Positions 19,244-28,245 of a DNA stretch of 46,832 nucleotides are shown piece after piece. The stretch covers positions 1 through 46,832 of the forward strand of contig NZ_JABFNS010000067.1 in the NCBI RefSeq assembly GCF_013116825.1. The letters are read 5' to 3'. The notes under the pieces were generated by a model, which made no database searches, was not told the DNA's origin, and was given only the letters and a program-made list of their open reading frames with translations. Numbering within the stretch: the first letter of the stretch is position 1; each line of letters opens with the position of its first letter. Origin of the DNA: Myxococcus xanthus (lineage in GTDB: Bacteria > Myxococcota > Myxococcia > Myxococcales > Myxococcaceae). Made by a program: the position numbers and the translations under genes.

Positions 19244-20080
19244 ATGTGGGATTGGATCCGCCAGTTGGCGGAGTGGTCGCGGGACGATGTTCCGTTCGCC
19301 GTGGCGACCGTGACGGTGTGTCAGGGAAGTACCCCCGCCAAGCCTGGCGCGAAGCTGCTCGTCCGCGCGGACGGGACGTTCCACGGCACCGTGGGCGGTG
19401 GCCACCTGGAGCAGCTCGTCCTCGCTGACGCCCGCGCCTGCCTGGAGAAAGGGGAACCCCGTGCGCACCGGTATCCGCTGGGCTCGAAGCTCGGCCAATG
19501 CTGTGGCGGCGTGGTGGACGTCTTCATGGAGCCGGTGAACCACGGCCCGCGCCTGTACCTTTTTGGCGCCGGCCACGTGGGTCAGGCCCTGTGCCGCACG
19601 TTGGACGGCACCCCCTTCCAGGTCCACCTCGTCGACGAGCGCCCCGAATGGGTCCACGGCGAGCGCATCCCCGCCTCGGTCATCCGCCACGAGGAGCCGT
19701 GGGACGTCTTCGCCTCGCGCGCGGTCTGGGACGCGCGCCGCACGTACATCGCGGTGATGACGCACCGGCATGACCTGGACCAGGACATCATCGCCTTCGC
19801 CTTGGAGAAGCCCGCGCGCTACGTGGGCCTCATTGGAAGCAACACCAAGTGGGCCCGCTTCCGTCAGCGCCTGGAGGCCCGGGGCGCGACGGCGGCGCAG
19901 CTGGCCCGCGTGCGCTGCCCCATGGGGCTGGAGATTGGCGGCAAGTCGCCCCAGGAAGTCGCGGTGAGCATCGCCGCCGGACTCCTCCAGCTCCATCACC
20001 AGGGCGCAGACACCGAAACTACCGCCGAGGCCCCGCCCTCGGAGCCGCCCCGCCTGCGCGGGGGCTCGTCAGGAGAATGA
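19244..20080 (+). CDS. xdhC: XdhC-type molybdenum cofactor insertion/sulfuration chaperone
   Basis: 278 residues from ATG 19244. XdhC proteins bind molybdopterin cofactor, have it sulfurated and deliver it to xanthine dehydrogenase. The N-terminal domain has FAVATVTVCQGSTPAKPGAKLLV and GTVGGGHLEQLVL; the C-terminal Rossmann domain has RLYLFGAGHVGQALCRTL, AVMTHRHDLDQDI, YVGLIGSNTKWARF and CPMGLEIGGKSPQEVAVSI. QCCGG in the middle supplies the conserved cysteine. Its stop overlaps the possible first ATG of xdh (ATGA at 20077-20080), so the two are translationally coupled and the chaperone role for that enzyme is well supported. Confidence 0.94.
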   Translation: MWDWIRQLAEWSRDDVPFAVATVTVCQGSTPAKPGAKLLVRADGTFHGTVGGGHLEQLVLADARACLEKGEPRAHRYPLGSKLGQCCGGVVDVFMEPVNHGPRLYLFGAGHVGQALCRTLDGTPFQVHLVDERPEWVHGERIPASVIRHEEPWDVFASRAVWDARRTYIAVMTHRHDLDQDIIAFALEKPARYVGLIGSNTKWARFRQRLEARGATAAQLARVRCPMGLEIGGKSPQEVAVSIAAGLLQLHHQGADTETTAEAPPSEPPRLRGGSSGE

Positions 20081-20085
20081 GCAAC

Positions 20086-23000
20086 ATGTTCGAGTTCCAG
20101 CTCAATGGCGCGGCGGTCCGCGTCGATGGCGTCTCCCCCAACACCACGCTGCTCGACGTCCTGCGCGCCCGCGGCCTCACCGGCACCAAGCAGGGCTGCG
20201 CCGAGGGCGACTGCGGTGCCTGCACCGTGGCCCTGGTGGACCGGGACGCCCAGGGCAACCGCTGCCTGCGCGCCTTCAACGCCTGCATCGCCCTGGTACC
20301 CATGGTGGCCGGCCGTGAGCTGGTGACGGTGGAGGGCGTGGGCAGCTGCGAGAAGCCCCACCCGGTACAGCAGGCCATGGTGAAGCACTACGGTTCGCAG
20401 TGTGGCTTCTGCACGCCGGGCTTCATCGTCTCCATGGCGGAGGCGTACTCCCGCAAGGACGTCTGTACCCCGGCAGCCGTGGCGGACCAGCTCTGTGGCA
20501 ACCTCTGTCGCTGCACCGGCTACCGCCCCATTCGCGACGCGATGATGGAGGCGTTGGCCCAGCGCGACGAAGGACCGGCGCCCGCCACGGCGATCCCCTC
20601 CGCGCCGCTCGAAGGTCCCGCCGAGCCCCTGTCCCCGCTGCGCTACGAGGCCGGCGGACAGACCTTCCTGCGCCCCACGTCCTGGGAGGAGTTGCTCGAC
20701 CTGCGCGCGAAGCACCCGGAGGCCCACCTGGTGGCGGGCGCCACGGAGTTGGGCGTGGACATCACCAAGAAGTCCCGCCGCTACCCCTTCCTCATCTCCA
20801 CCGAGGGCGTGGAGTCCCTGCGCGCGGTCCGCCGTGGGGAGGATGGCTGGTACGTGGGCGGCGCGGCCTCGCTGGTGGCTCTGGAAGAGGCCCTGGGTGA
20901 CGAGCTGCCCGAGGTGAAGAAGATGCTCAACGTCTTCGCCTCCCGGCAGATTCGCCAGCGCGCCACGCTGGCGGGCAACCTGGTGACCGCGTCGCCCATT
21001 GGGGACATGGCGCCGGTGTTGCTCGCCCTGGATGCCTCGCTCGTCCTGGGCTCGGTGCGGGGCGAGCGCACGGTGGCGTTGTCCGACTTCTTCATCGCCT
21101 ACCGGAAGACGGCGCTCCAATCGGACGAGGTCGTCCGCCACATCCTCATCCCCCACGCCGCCGTGCCCGAGGGCGGCCGGCGGCTCTCCGACTCCTTCAA
21201 GGTGTCCAAGCGGCGCGAGCTGGACATCAGCATCGTCGCCGCGGGCTTCCGCGTGGAGCTGGACGCGGGCGGCGTGGTGAAGCTGGCGCGCCTGGGCTAC
21301 GGCGGCGTCGCGGCCACGCCGGTGCGTGCGCGCCGCGCGGAGGCGGTGCTCACGGGGCAGCCCTGGACGGCCGAGACAGTGGCGCGCGTGCTGCCCGTGC
21401 TCGCGGAGGAAATCACGCCCATCAGCGACCTGCGCGGCAGCGCGGAGTACCGGCGGGGACTGGTGGCGGGCCTGCTGGAGAAGTTCTTCTCCGGCTCGCA
21501 CAGCCCGGCCCTGGACGCCGCGCCGGGCTTCGACGCGGGTGAGGTCCAGGCCCCCGCGGACGCGGGACGCGCGCTGCGGCATGAGAGCGCGCTGGGCCAC
21601 GTGACGGGCAGCGCGCGGTACGTGGACGACATGGCGCAGAAGCGGCCCATGCTGGAGGTCTGGCCGGTGTGCTCGCCCCATGCGCACGCCCGCATCCTCA
21701 AGAGAGATCCCACGGCGGCGCGCAAGGTGCCCGGCGTGGTGAAGGTGCTCATGGCCGAGGACATCCCCGGCATGAACGACACCGGCCCCATCCGTCACGA
21801 CGAGCCGCTGCTGGCGGACCGCGAGGTGCTCTTCCACGGGCAGATTGTCGCGCTGGTCGTGGGCGAGTCCGTCGAAGCCTGCCGCGCGGGCGCCCGCGCC
21901 GTGGAGGTGGAGTACGAGCCCCTGCCCGCCATCCTCACGGTGGAGGACGCCGTGGCGCGGAGCAGCTACCACACCGAGCCGCACGTCATCCGCCGGGGCG
22001 ACGTGGACGCCGCGCTGGACAGCAGCCCCCAGCGCCTGTCGGGCACGCTGGCCATTGGCGGGCAGGAGCATTTCTACCTGGAGACGCAGGCCGCCTTCGC
22101 CGAGCGCGGTGACGACGGCGACATCACCGTCGTGTCCTCCACCCAGCACCCGTCCGAGGTGCAGGCCATCATCTCCCACGTGCTGCACCTGCCGCGCAGC
22201 CGCGTGGTGGTGCAGTCCCCCCGCATGGGCGGCGGCTTCGGCGGAAAAGAAACGCAGGGCAACGCGCCCGCCGCGTTCGTCGCGCTGGCCGCGTGGCACA
22301 CGGGGCGCCCGGTGCGGTGGATGCTGGACCGCGACGTGGACATGGCGGTGACGGGCAAGCGCCACCCGTTCCATGCCGCCTACGAGGTGGGCTTCGACGA
22401 CCAGGGACGGCTGCTGGCCCTGCGCGTCCAGTTGGTATCCAACGGTGGCTGGTCCCTGGACCTGTCCGAGTCCATCCTGGACCGCGCGCTGTTCCACCTG
22501 GACAACGCGTACTACGTGCCGGCGCTGGCCTACTCCGGGCGGGTGGCGAAGACACACCTCGTCTCCAACACCGCCTTCCGCGGCTTCGGTGGTCCGCAGG
22601 GCATGCTGGTGACGGAGGAGGTCCTGGCCCGCGTGGCCCGGGCCGTGGGGCTGCCGGCGGACGAGGTCCGCGAGCGCAACCTCTACCGCGGCACCGGGGA
22701 GACGAACACCACGCACTACGGCCAGGAGCTGGAGGACGAGCGAATCCTCCGCGTCTGGGAGGAGCTCAAGAAGTCGTCGGAGTTCGAGCGCCGGCAACGC
22801 GACGTGGCGGCGTTCAACGCCCAATCCCCCTTCATCAAGCGGGGACTGGCCATCACCCCGATGAAGTTCGGCATCTCCTTCACCGCCACCTTCCTCAACC
22901 AGGCCGGCGCGTTGGTGCACGTGTACCGGGATGGCTCGGTCATGGTGTCCCACGGCGGCACGGAGATGGGCCAGGGCCTGCACACCAAGGTGCTGGGCGT

Positions 23001-23898
23001 GGTCATGCGCGAGCTGGGCGTCACGGCGGACGCCCTTCGGATGGCGAAGACGGCGACGGACAAGGTGCCCAACACCTCCGCCACCGCGGCCTCCAGCGGC
23101 TCCGACCTGAACGGCGCCGCCGTGCGGGTGGCCTGCGTCACCCTGCGGGAGCGGCTGGCCCCGGTGGCCGTGCGGCTGATGTCGGACCGGCACGGGCGCA
23201 GCGTGGCGCCGGATGCCCTGCTGTTCAACGACGGGAAGGTGGGCCTGCGCGGTGAGCCCGAGCTCTCCCTGCCCTTCGCGGACGTGGTGGAGGCGGCGTA
23301 CCTGTCCCGGGTGGGTCTGTCCTCGACGGGCTACTACCAGACGCCGGGCATCGGCTACGACAAGGCCAAGGGCCGCGGACGCCCCTTCCTCTACTTCGCC
23401 TACGGTGCGGCGGTGTGCGAGGTGGAGGTGGACGGCCACACGGGCGTCAAGCGAGTCCTGCGCGTGGACCTGCTGGAGGACGTGGGCGATTCGCTCAACC
23501 CCGCCGTGGACCGTGGGCAGATTGAAGGCGGCTTCGTCCAGGGCCTGGGCTGGCTCACGGGCGAGGAGCTTCGCTGGGACGCGAATGGCCGGCTGCTCAC
23601 GCACTCCGCCAGCACCTACGCGGTGCCGGCCTTCAGCGACGCGCCCATCGACTTCCGGGTGCGGCTGCTGGAGCGGGCGCACCAGCACAACACCATCCAC
23701 GGCAGCAAGGCCGTGGGCGAGCCCCCCCTGATGCTGGCCATGTCCGCGCGCGAGGCCCTGCGTGAGGCGGTGGCCGCGTTCGGCCAGGCCGGTGGCGAGG
23801 TGGAGCTGGCCTCCCCGGCCACGCACGAGGCGCTGTTCCTCGCCATCCAGAAGCGGCTGGCGCGCGCGGCGGCGGCGGGCGGGCGCGAGGCGGCCTGA
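20086..23898 (+). CDS. xdhAB: Single-chain xanthine dehydrogenase (XdhA-XdhB fusion)
   Basis: 1270 residues; oxidises hypoxanthine and xanthine to urate in purine breakdown. Domain order: plant-type 2Fe-2S (GCAEGDCGACT), second 2Fe-2S helical domain (CGFCTPGF, then CGNLCRCTGYRP), FAD-binding domain (about 190-480, VAGATELGVDI, TLAGNLVTASPIGD), and molybdenum domain (about 510-1260). Residues that define xanthine activity in bovine enzyme are all present: Gln in GGQEHFYLET, Glu in GGGFGGKET, Arg in NTAFRGFGGPQG and Glu in AVGEPPL. Bacteria usually split this into two or three genes; one chain resembles the eukaryotic layout. ATG 20086 lies ten bases from AGGAG; ATG 20077 is too close to it but would overlap xdhC. 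Operon xdhC-xdh. Confidence 0.95.
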   Translation: MFEFQLNGAAVRVDGVSPNTTLLDVLRARGLTGTKQGCAEGDCGACTVALVDRDAQGNRCLRAFNACIALVPMVAGRELVTVEGVGSCEKPHPVQQAMVKHYGSQCGFCTPGFIVSMAEAYSRKDVCTPAAVADQLCGNLCRCTGYRPIRDAMMEALAQRDEGPAPATAIPSAPLEGPAEPLSPLRYEAGGQTFLRPTSWEELLDLRAKHPEAHLVAGATELGVDITKKSRRYPFLISTEGVESLRAVRRGEDGWYVGGAASLVALEEALGDELPEVKKMLNVFASRQIRQRATLAGNLVTASPIGDMAPVLLALDASLVLGSVRGERTVALSDFFIAYRKTALQSDEVVRHILIPHAAVPEGGRRLSDSFKVSKRRELDISIVAAGFRVELDAGGVVKLARLGYGGVAATPVRARRAEAVLTGQPWTAETVARVLPVLAEEITPISDLRGSAEYRRGLVAGLLEKFFSGSHSPALDAAPGFDAGEVQAPADAGRALRHESALGHVTGSARYVDDMAQKRPMLEVWPVCSPHAHARILKRDPTAARKVPGVVKVLMAEDIPGMNDTGPIRHDEPLLADREVLFHGQIVALVVGESVEACRAGARAVEVEYEPLPAILTVEDAVARSSYHTEPHVIRRGDVDAALDSSPQRLSGTLAIGGQEHFYLETQAAFAERGDDGDITVVSSTQHPSEVQAIISHVLHLPRSRVVVQSPRMGGGFGGKETQGNAPAAFVALAAWHTGRPVRWMLDRDVDMAVTGKRHPFHAAYEVGFDDQGRLLALRVQLVSNGGWSLDLSESILDRALFHLDNAYYVPALAYSGRVAKTHLVSNTAFRGFGGPQGMLVTEEVLARVARAVGLPADEVRERNLYRGTGETNTTHYGQELEDERILRVWEELKKSSEFERRQRDVAAFNAQSPFIKRGLAITPMKFGISFTATFLNQAGALVHVYRDGSVMVSHGGTEMGQGLHTKVLGVVMRELGVTADALRMAKTATDKVPNTSATAASSGSDLNGAAVRVACVTLRERLAPVAVRLMSDRHGRSVAPDALLFNDGKVGLRGEPELSLPFADVVEAAYLSRVGLSSTGYYQTPGIGYDKAKGRGRPFLYFAYGAAVCEVEVDGHTGVKRVLRVDLLEDVGDSLNPAVDRGQIEGGFVQGLGWLTGEELRWDANGRLLTHSASTYAVPAFSDAPIDFRVRLLERAHQHNTIHGSKAVGEPPLMLAMSAREALREAVAAFGQAGGEVELASPATHEALFLAIQKRLARAAAAGGREAA

Positions 23899-23928
23899 GA
23901 CGCCGCCCGGACGGACAACGGTCCAGGC

Positions 23929-24969
23929 TCAGCGTGGGGCCTGGAGCCGCTCCCTCCGGAAGCCCTCCGGGCTCACCCCCCACCAGCGCTTGAAGGCGCG
24001 GTGGAAGGCCACCGGGTCCGCATAGCCGAGGAGGAAGGACACCTCGGCGATGGACATGCGGCGCTGGAGGTAGGACTCGGACAGCTCGCGGCGCAGGGCT
24101 TCGACGATGGCCGCGTAGCTCTGCCCCTCGCCCGCGAGCCGCCGCTGGAGCGTCCGCGGCGGCTGCCGCAGGGCCCGGGCAACGGCCACGAAGGAGAAGT
24201 CCCCGCCGGCCAGCTCGCGCCGGACCTGCTGCCGGACGCGCTCAGTGGTCGTGGACACGTCCGGCAGCCGCTCCAACGCGCGCTGGGCCTGCCGTTGGAA
24301 CATGGCGTTGAGCAGCGCGTTCGCGTGGATGAAGGGCCGCTGGGCGTCCTCGAAAGAGAACTCGATGGCGTTGAAGGGGGCGCCGAACTCCATGGGACAC
24401 CCGAAGAGCGCCTCGTGCTCGCGGAGGTCCGCGGGCGCGGCGTGGGTGAAGCGCACGACGAGCGGCCGGACGTCCACGCCGGTGAAGGCCCTCACGCCGG
24501 TGGCGAACTGCACCAGCGCCGCGTCCACCAGGTGCCGGTGCGCGGGCCGGGGCGCGCCCACGGGCGTGAAGCGCATTCGCACGCCACGCTCCGTCTCTTC
24601 CAGCAGGAAGCGCTCTCCGTCTCCCCAGACGCGCTGGTAGCGGCAGCCCCGCTCCATGGCTTCCCGCAGCGTCGCGCAGGTGAGGACGACGAAGGTGGCC
24701 GGGTCATCCAGGTCCACCACGTCCACGCGGGCGATGTGCAGCCCCAGGTTGGCGTCCCCGGACAGCTCCGCCGCCCGCTCCAGGAGGCCGTCCAACGCGG
24801 CGTAGGGGATTCGCAGCTCCGGGTCGTCCAGGTCCTCCATCCGGAAGCCCGCCTCCCGGCAGAGCGCCTCCACCGGCAGCCCCAGCGTCGCCGCGAGCCG
24901 GAGCGCCTGCCGCGCCATGCGCGCGGACAAGGATGGCTCGGAGGATGAGGACGGAGGCAGCTGCGCCAC
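23929..24969 (-). CDS. AraC-family transcriptional regulator with arabinose-binding-like N-terminal domain
   Basis: 346 residues if started at GTG 24969; ATG 24918 gives 329. N-terminal ligand domain of the PF12625-like kind: ALRLAATLGLPVEALCREAGF, LRIPYAALDGLLERAAELSGDANLGLHIA. The C-terminal AraC DNA-binding domain has two helix-turn-helix motifs: DFSFVAVARALRQPPRTLQRRLAGEGQS and MSIAEVSFLLGYADPVAFHRAFKRWWGVSPEGFR. Such regulators often control lipid or hydroxylated-substrate genes. It is convergent with xdh (30-bp gap) and divergent from the methyltransferase-like gene, which is its likeliest target (inference). Confidence 0.92.
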   Translation of the reverse strand: MAQLPPSSSSEPSLSARMARQALRLAATLGLPVEALCREAGFRMEDLDDPELRIPYAALDGLLERAAELSGDANLGLHIARVDVVDLDDPATFVVLTCATLREAMERGCRYQRVWGDGERFLLEETERGVRMRFTPVGAPRPAHRHLVDAALVQFATGVRAFTGVDVRPLVVRFTHAAPADLREHEALFGCPMEFGAPFNAIEFSFEDAQRPFIHANALLNAMFQRQAQRALERLPDVSTTTERVRQQVRRELAGGDFSFVAVARALRQPPRTLQRRLAGEGQSYAAIVEALRRELSESYLQRRMSIAEVSFLLGYADPVAFHRAFKRWWGVSPEGFRRERLQAPR

Positions 24970-25063
24970 GCATGGGACGCTAATGGCGCGTTGGCGCGGC
25001 CGGCAAGCCGTTCTGTCGCCATCCGTCAGTGCGCGGGCGGCGGAGGGCCTGCACGCTCGGACC

Positions 25064-25855
25064 ATGAACGACACACCTTCCCAGCTCCCCCGGCTGCACC
25101 TCTTCGAGTTCACGGACCAGACCTGGCTCCCCGACGCGCTGAGGGACTTGACGACCGACTACCTCCACACCATCAGCACGCGCCTGGGCATCTTCGACGC
25201 GGCGGCGGAAATCCTGGCGCGCGGGCTGAGCGCGGCGCAGGGCCCGGACCTGGTGGACCTAGCCTCCGGCGGCCGAGGCCCCCTGCCCCGCCTGCGCCAA
25301 CTGCTCGCGGAGAAGCACGGCATCAACGCGCGCGTGGTGCTCACCGACAAGTTCCCCAACGCCCAGGCCGCCGAGCGGGCGCGGGCAGAGGGCGTGCAGT
25401 ACCTGGAACGCTCGGTGGACGCGCTCCAGGTTCCGGCGGACCTGCGGGGCATGCGAACCCTCTTCAACGCCCTGCACCACTTCCGGCCGGACGAGGCCCG
25501 CGCGGTGCTCGAGGACGCCCAGGCCCGCGGCACGCCCTTCGCCGCGTTCGAGACGGTGCGCCGCACGCCCCCGGCCATCCTGTCCATGTTGCTGGTGCCC
25601 CTGCTGGTGCTGCTCTTCACGCCCATGGTGAAGCCGCTGACGCCGCTGCGGCTGCTGCTCACCTACGTGGTGCCGGTGGCGCCGCTCATCATCTTCTGGG
25701 ACGGGCTGGTCTCCGCGCTGAGGACGCATCAGCCCGACGAGCTCCGGCGCATGACGGAGGCCCTGGCGCGCGAGGGCTACACCTGGGAGGTGGGCGAGGC
25801 GAAGGCCCCGGGCAAGGCCGCCATCACGTACGTGCTCGGGCGGCCCACGCGCTGA
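25064..25855 (+). CDS. Class I methyltransferase-like protein with membrane-active C-terminal segment
   Basis: 263 residues from ATG 25064. A SAM-binding-like motif I, LVDLASGGRGPLPRL, is followed by strand/helix units (ARVVLTDKFPNAQAAERA, MRTLFNALHHFRPDEARAVLEDA) in the order of a Rossmann-fold methyltransferase. Unusual for the fold, residues about 165-215 are strongly hydrophobic (AILSMLLVPLLVLLF and LLLTYVVPVAPLIIFW), suggesting a membrane hairpin or a hydrophobic substrate pocket. The C-terminus returns to helix-strand (TEALAREGYTWEVGEAKA). Divergent from the AraC-type regulator and convergent, with 4 bp to spare, with the Sel1-like lipoprotein gene. Substrate unknown. Confidence 0.75.
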   Translation: MNDTPSQLPRLHLFEFTDQTWLPDALRDLTTDYLHTISTRLGIFDAAAEILARGLSAAQGPDLVDLASGGRGPLPRLRQLLAEKHGINARVVLTDKFPNAQAAERARAEGVQYLERSVDALQVPADLRGMRTLFNALHHFRPDEARAVLEDAQARGTPFAAFETVRRTPPAILSMLLVPLLVLLFTPMVKPLTPLRLLLTYVVPVAPLIIFWDGLVSALRTHQPDELRRMTEALAREGYTWEVGEAKAPGKAAITYVLGRPTR

Positions 25856-25859
25856 AGCG

Positions 25860-26666
25860 TCACGGGGCGTGCAGCAGCATCAGCAGCACGAAGAGGCCGT
25901 TGAGGCCCACGCCCACGGACATGTAGTTGCCGCTCGCCCGGGACATGCCGGCCGCGACGTTGACGTGGCCGAAGTACCCCAGGGCCAGCCGCGTGCCCAC
26001 CTCCGCGCCGACGTTGAAGCCCGGGTCGCGTGAGTCGCGTGTCGCCGTGCCCATCATCAACCGGCCGTAGGGCACCACCCAGGCATTGACGAAGTGCTGG
26101 TAGCCGACGAAGCCGTTGAACTCGGAGATGCCCCGGCTCGTGTAGGCCAGGTTCGAGCCGATGTTGAGCCGCCGCTCCAGGAAGGCCATGGGCTGGATGT
26201 TGAGGGCGAGGTCCGCCGTCGGCCGCCAGGCCCCCACCCGGTACTGCATGGCGAAGTCGAAGGCCGGTTTGTCCAGCGCCGGTGCCTCTCTCCGGAGCCT
26301 GGCCGCTGCCCGAGCGTGGGCCTCGCCACCGCGCGCGTCGTAGAGGTCCGCGAGCGCCAGGGCGCCCTCCTCACTGTCCGTCTCGTACACCGTGACAAAC
26401 GGCGCCTCGGCGCCCGCGAGGTTGCCGTCCGCCATGCGCAGGCGCCCCAGGGCCAGGCACCCCTGCGTCGAGCCACCGTCACACGCCTTGGAGAAGGCCA
26501 TCTCCGCCTGGCTCCGGTCTCCGTCCTGGAGGAGCTGCTCTCCCCATTCGTTGCACGCCCACAGACTGCCCTTCTCACAGGAGGTGCTTCGGGGCACCAC
26601 CTGGCGGGTCGTGGCACACGCCACCAGGAGAGGAGCCATCACCGCCAGGAACGCCAATCGCCGCAT
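25860..26666 (-). CDS. Lipoprotein with Sel1/TPR-like repeats and a beta-rich C-terminal domain
   Basis: 268 residues. A lipoprotein signal ends at LLVAC (Cys17). Residues about 30-130 carry Sel1-like alpha repeats with cysteines (SLWACNEWGEQLLQDGDRSQAEMAFSKACDGGSTQGCLALGRLRMADG). Residues about 135-268 resemble a small outer-membrane beta-barrel: alternating strands AFDFAMQYRVGAWRPTADL, FNGFVGYQHFVNAWVVPYGRL, GAEVGTRLALGYFGHVNVA. Probably an envelope protein that uses the repeats for protein contacts. Family not recognised. ATG 26666 lacks an evident ribosome site but gives an exact signal peptide. Confidence 0.75.
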   Translation of the reverse strand: MRRLAFLAVMAPLLVACATTRQVVPRSTSCEKGSLWACNEWGEQLLQDGDRSQAEMAFSKACDGGSTQGCLALGRLRMADGNLAGAEAPFVTVYETDSEEGALALADLYDARGGEAHARAAARLRREAPALDKPAFDFAMQYRVGAWRPTADLALNIQPMAFLERRLNIGSNLAYTSRGISEFNGFVGYQHFVNAWVVPYGRLMMGTATRDSRDPGFNVGAEVGTRLALGYFGHVNVAAGMSRASGNYMSVGVGLNGLFVLLMLLHAP

Positions 26667-26919
26667 GTCCGGTATTCAACCACAAGTGCGACTGGGCTTC
26701 CCCGGTCTCCAGGCCCGGGACGGCGCGCCCGAAAGCCCGGCCGCCCCCCACCCGAACGGAGCAGCCCGGCCAGCCCTCCATCCCCTGGGAGCCCCCTGGT
26801 CATGGGGAGGGCGAGCACAGACCTTGAGGGCATCGAGGAGGACCTGTGGCGCCAGTTGCCTTTCACGAAGACACCTTCCGCCCTCAACCCGCGCAGCCGC
26901 TCCCGCGGAAGGAGCCCCG

Positions 26920-28203
26920 ATGAAGGTTCCGGAGATGCTGGAGCACCTGCCGGGGGTCGGCCCCCTGATTGGCCGGATTGCGCACGGGCCCGAGGGCGCC
27001 CTTCCGCGCCGGGAGGCCACCGTGACGCTTCCGGACTTCGCCGGTGTGTCCCTGCCCAATACGGAGCGAGCGCTGGGTGACGGCCGCACGCTGGTGGTCC
27101 GCAACCCCGCGGTGCGCTCGCCGCGCGGGCCAGGGCTCACGGTGATGACGTACAACATCCTGCTCGGTGGGCAGCGCCGCCAGGCGCTGCTGGACTACTT
27201 CGACGACCTGGAGGCCCGCGGACGGCTGCCGGACGTGCTGGGCCTGCAGGAGGCCAACATCCCCACCTCCGTGCTCCTGGCGGAGCGCTATGGCTTCCAC
27301 CTGGCGTATCAGGGACACGACGGCGGCCCCGGCGCACGGCTGGTGAACGGAAAGACCTTCCTCACCCGGCACCCGCTGATGGACGCGGCGCACTTCACGT
27401 ACGCCACGCCCGACGCGGAGCGGGACGCGGCCATCATGCGGCGTGGCGGAGACCCCTGCGAGCTCCCCGAGGACCGGGGCGCGCTGTACGTGCGCCTGGA
27501 GGTGGAGGGTCACCCGGTGGTGCTCTACAACGTGCACCACACCCTGGGCGACTCCGGCATCAACGCCCGCAACCTCCGCCAGCTCAACGCGTTGCTGCAG
27601 CACCGTGAGGTCATGCACGCGGTGGTGCTGGGGGACTTCAACGCCAACACCGCCATCAAGACAGGCGGCTCCTGGCTGATGGCCCACCTCAGGACCTACG
27701 ACGACACCGACACGGTGGAGGAATACGAGGTGCGCTACGGCGAGCCCCACGCCAGCGTGGGGGACGAAGGGGTGGGCAACATCGCCGACCCGCGGTTGCG
27801 CCACGAGCTCCACGTGCTGGAGCAGAGCCTGCCGGAGACCATCGCCCATGCCACCACCGCACAGGTGCGCCTGCCGGATGGCTCGCTCATGACGCCAAAG
27901 CAGGCGTGCGCCGAGCTGCGCTCCGGCCGGGTGCAACGCGGCAGCGAGCAATGGCTGCGGCTCCAGGACATCGCGGACAGCGCCACCCTCACCTCGCTGC
28001 CGGATGAGAATGGCGTGGTGCCCGCGACGGGCAAGCGCTTCGACAACCTCTACGCCAGCCCTGGACTGGTCCCCCGCCTCTTCGAGGTGGACCGCAGCAC
28101 CGAGTCCTCCGACCACCAACCCGTGGTGGCGCACTACGACGTGCGGACGCCAGGGTTGAAGGACGGCAAGCCCGCTTCCGGCACCGTCCAGCGGCCCGCC
28201 TGA
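26920..28203 (+). CDS. Endonuclease/exonuclease/phosphatase (EEP) family protein
   Basis: 427 residues; ATG 26920 follows the strongest ribosome site in the window (GGAAGGAG). EEP catalytic motifs appear in order: VMTYNILLGG (Asn), LGLQEANIP (Glu, metal), VVLYNVHHT, VVLGDFNANT (Asp and Asn) and SSDHQPVVAHY (Asp-His). These fit a Mg-dependent phosphodiesterase acting on DNA, lipid headgroup or phosphoinositide-like substrates; specificity cannot be read. Between GDFNAN and the final His is a long insert of about 140 residues (about 250-390) rich in charged residues. No signal peptide is seen. A hairpin closes the gene at 28204-28230. Confidence 0.85.
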   Translation: MKVPEMLEHLPGVGPLIGRIAHGPEGALPRREATVTLPDFAGVSLPNTERALGDGRTLVVRNPAVRSPRGPGLTVMTYNILLGGQRRQALLDYFDDLEARGRLPDVLGLQEANIPTSVLLAERYGFHLAYQGHDGGPGARLVNGKTFLTRHPLMDAAHFTYATPDAERDAAIMRRGGDPCELPEDRGALYVRLEVEGHPVVLYNVHHTLGDSGINARNLRQLNALLQHREVMHAVVLGDFNANTAIKTGGSWLMAHLRTYDDTDTVEEYEVRYGEPHASVGDEGVGNIADPRLRHELHVLEQSLPETIAHATTAQVRLPDGSLMTPKQACAELRSGRVQRGSEQWLRLQDIADSATLTSLPDENGVVPATGKRFDNLYASPGLVPRLFEVDRSTESSDHQPVVAHYDVRTPGLKDGKPASGTVQRPA

Positions 28204-28230
28204 GGCGCCAGCCTCACCGAAGCTGGCGCC
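28204..28230. terminator. 9-bp hairpin between convergent EEP and sugar-dehydrogenase genes
   Basis: Perfect arms 28204-28212 and 28222-28230 with a 9-base loop, starting at the base after the EEP stop and ending 15 bp before the stop of the opposing gene. Well placed to end both transcripts. Confidence 0.6.
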
Positions 28231-28245
28231 CCGTCCCGCGAGGCC

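Noticed and set aside
19996..23826. 1276-codon open frame antisense to xanthine dehydrogenase
   Set aside because: Low-complexity His/Arg/Gly/Val translation typical of the antisense of a high-GC gene; the plus strand has complete catalytic motifs.
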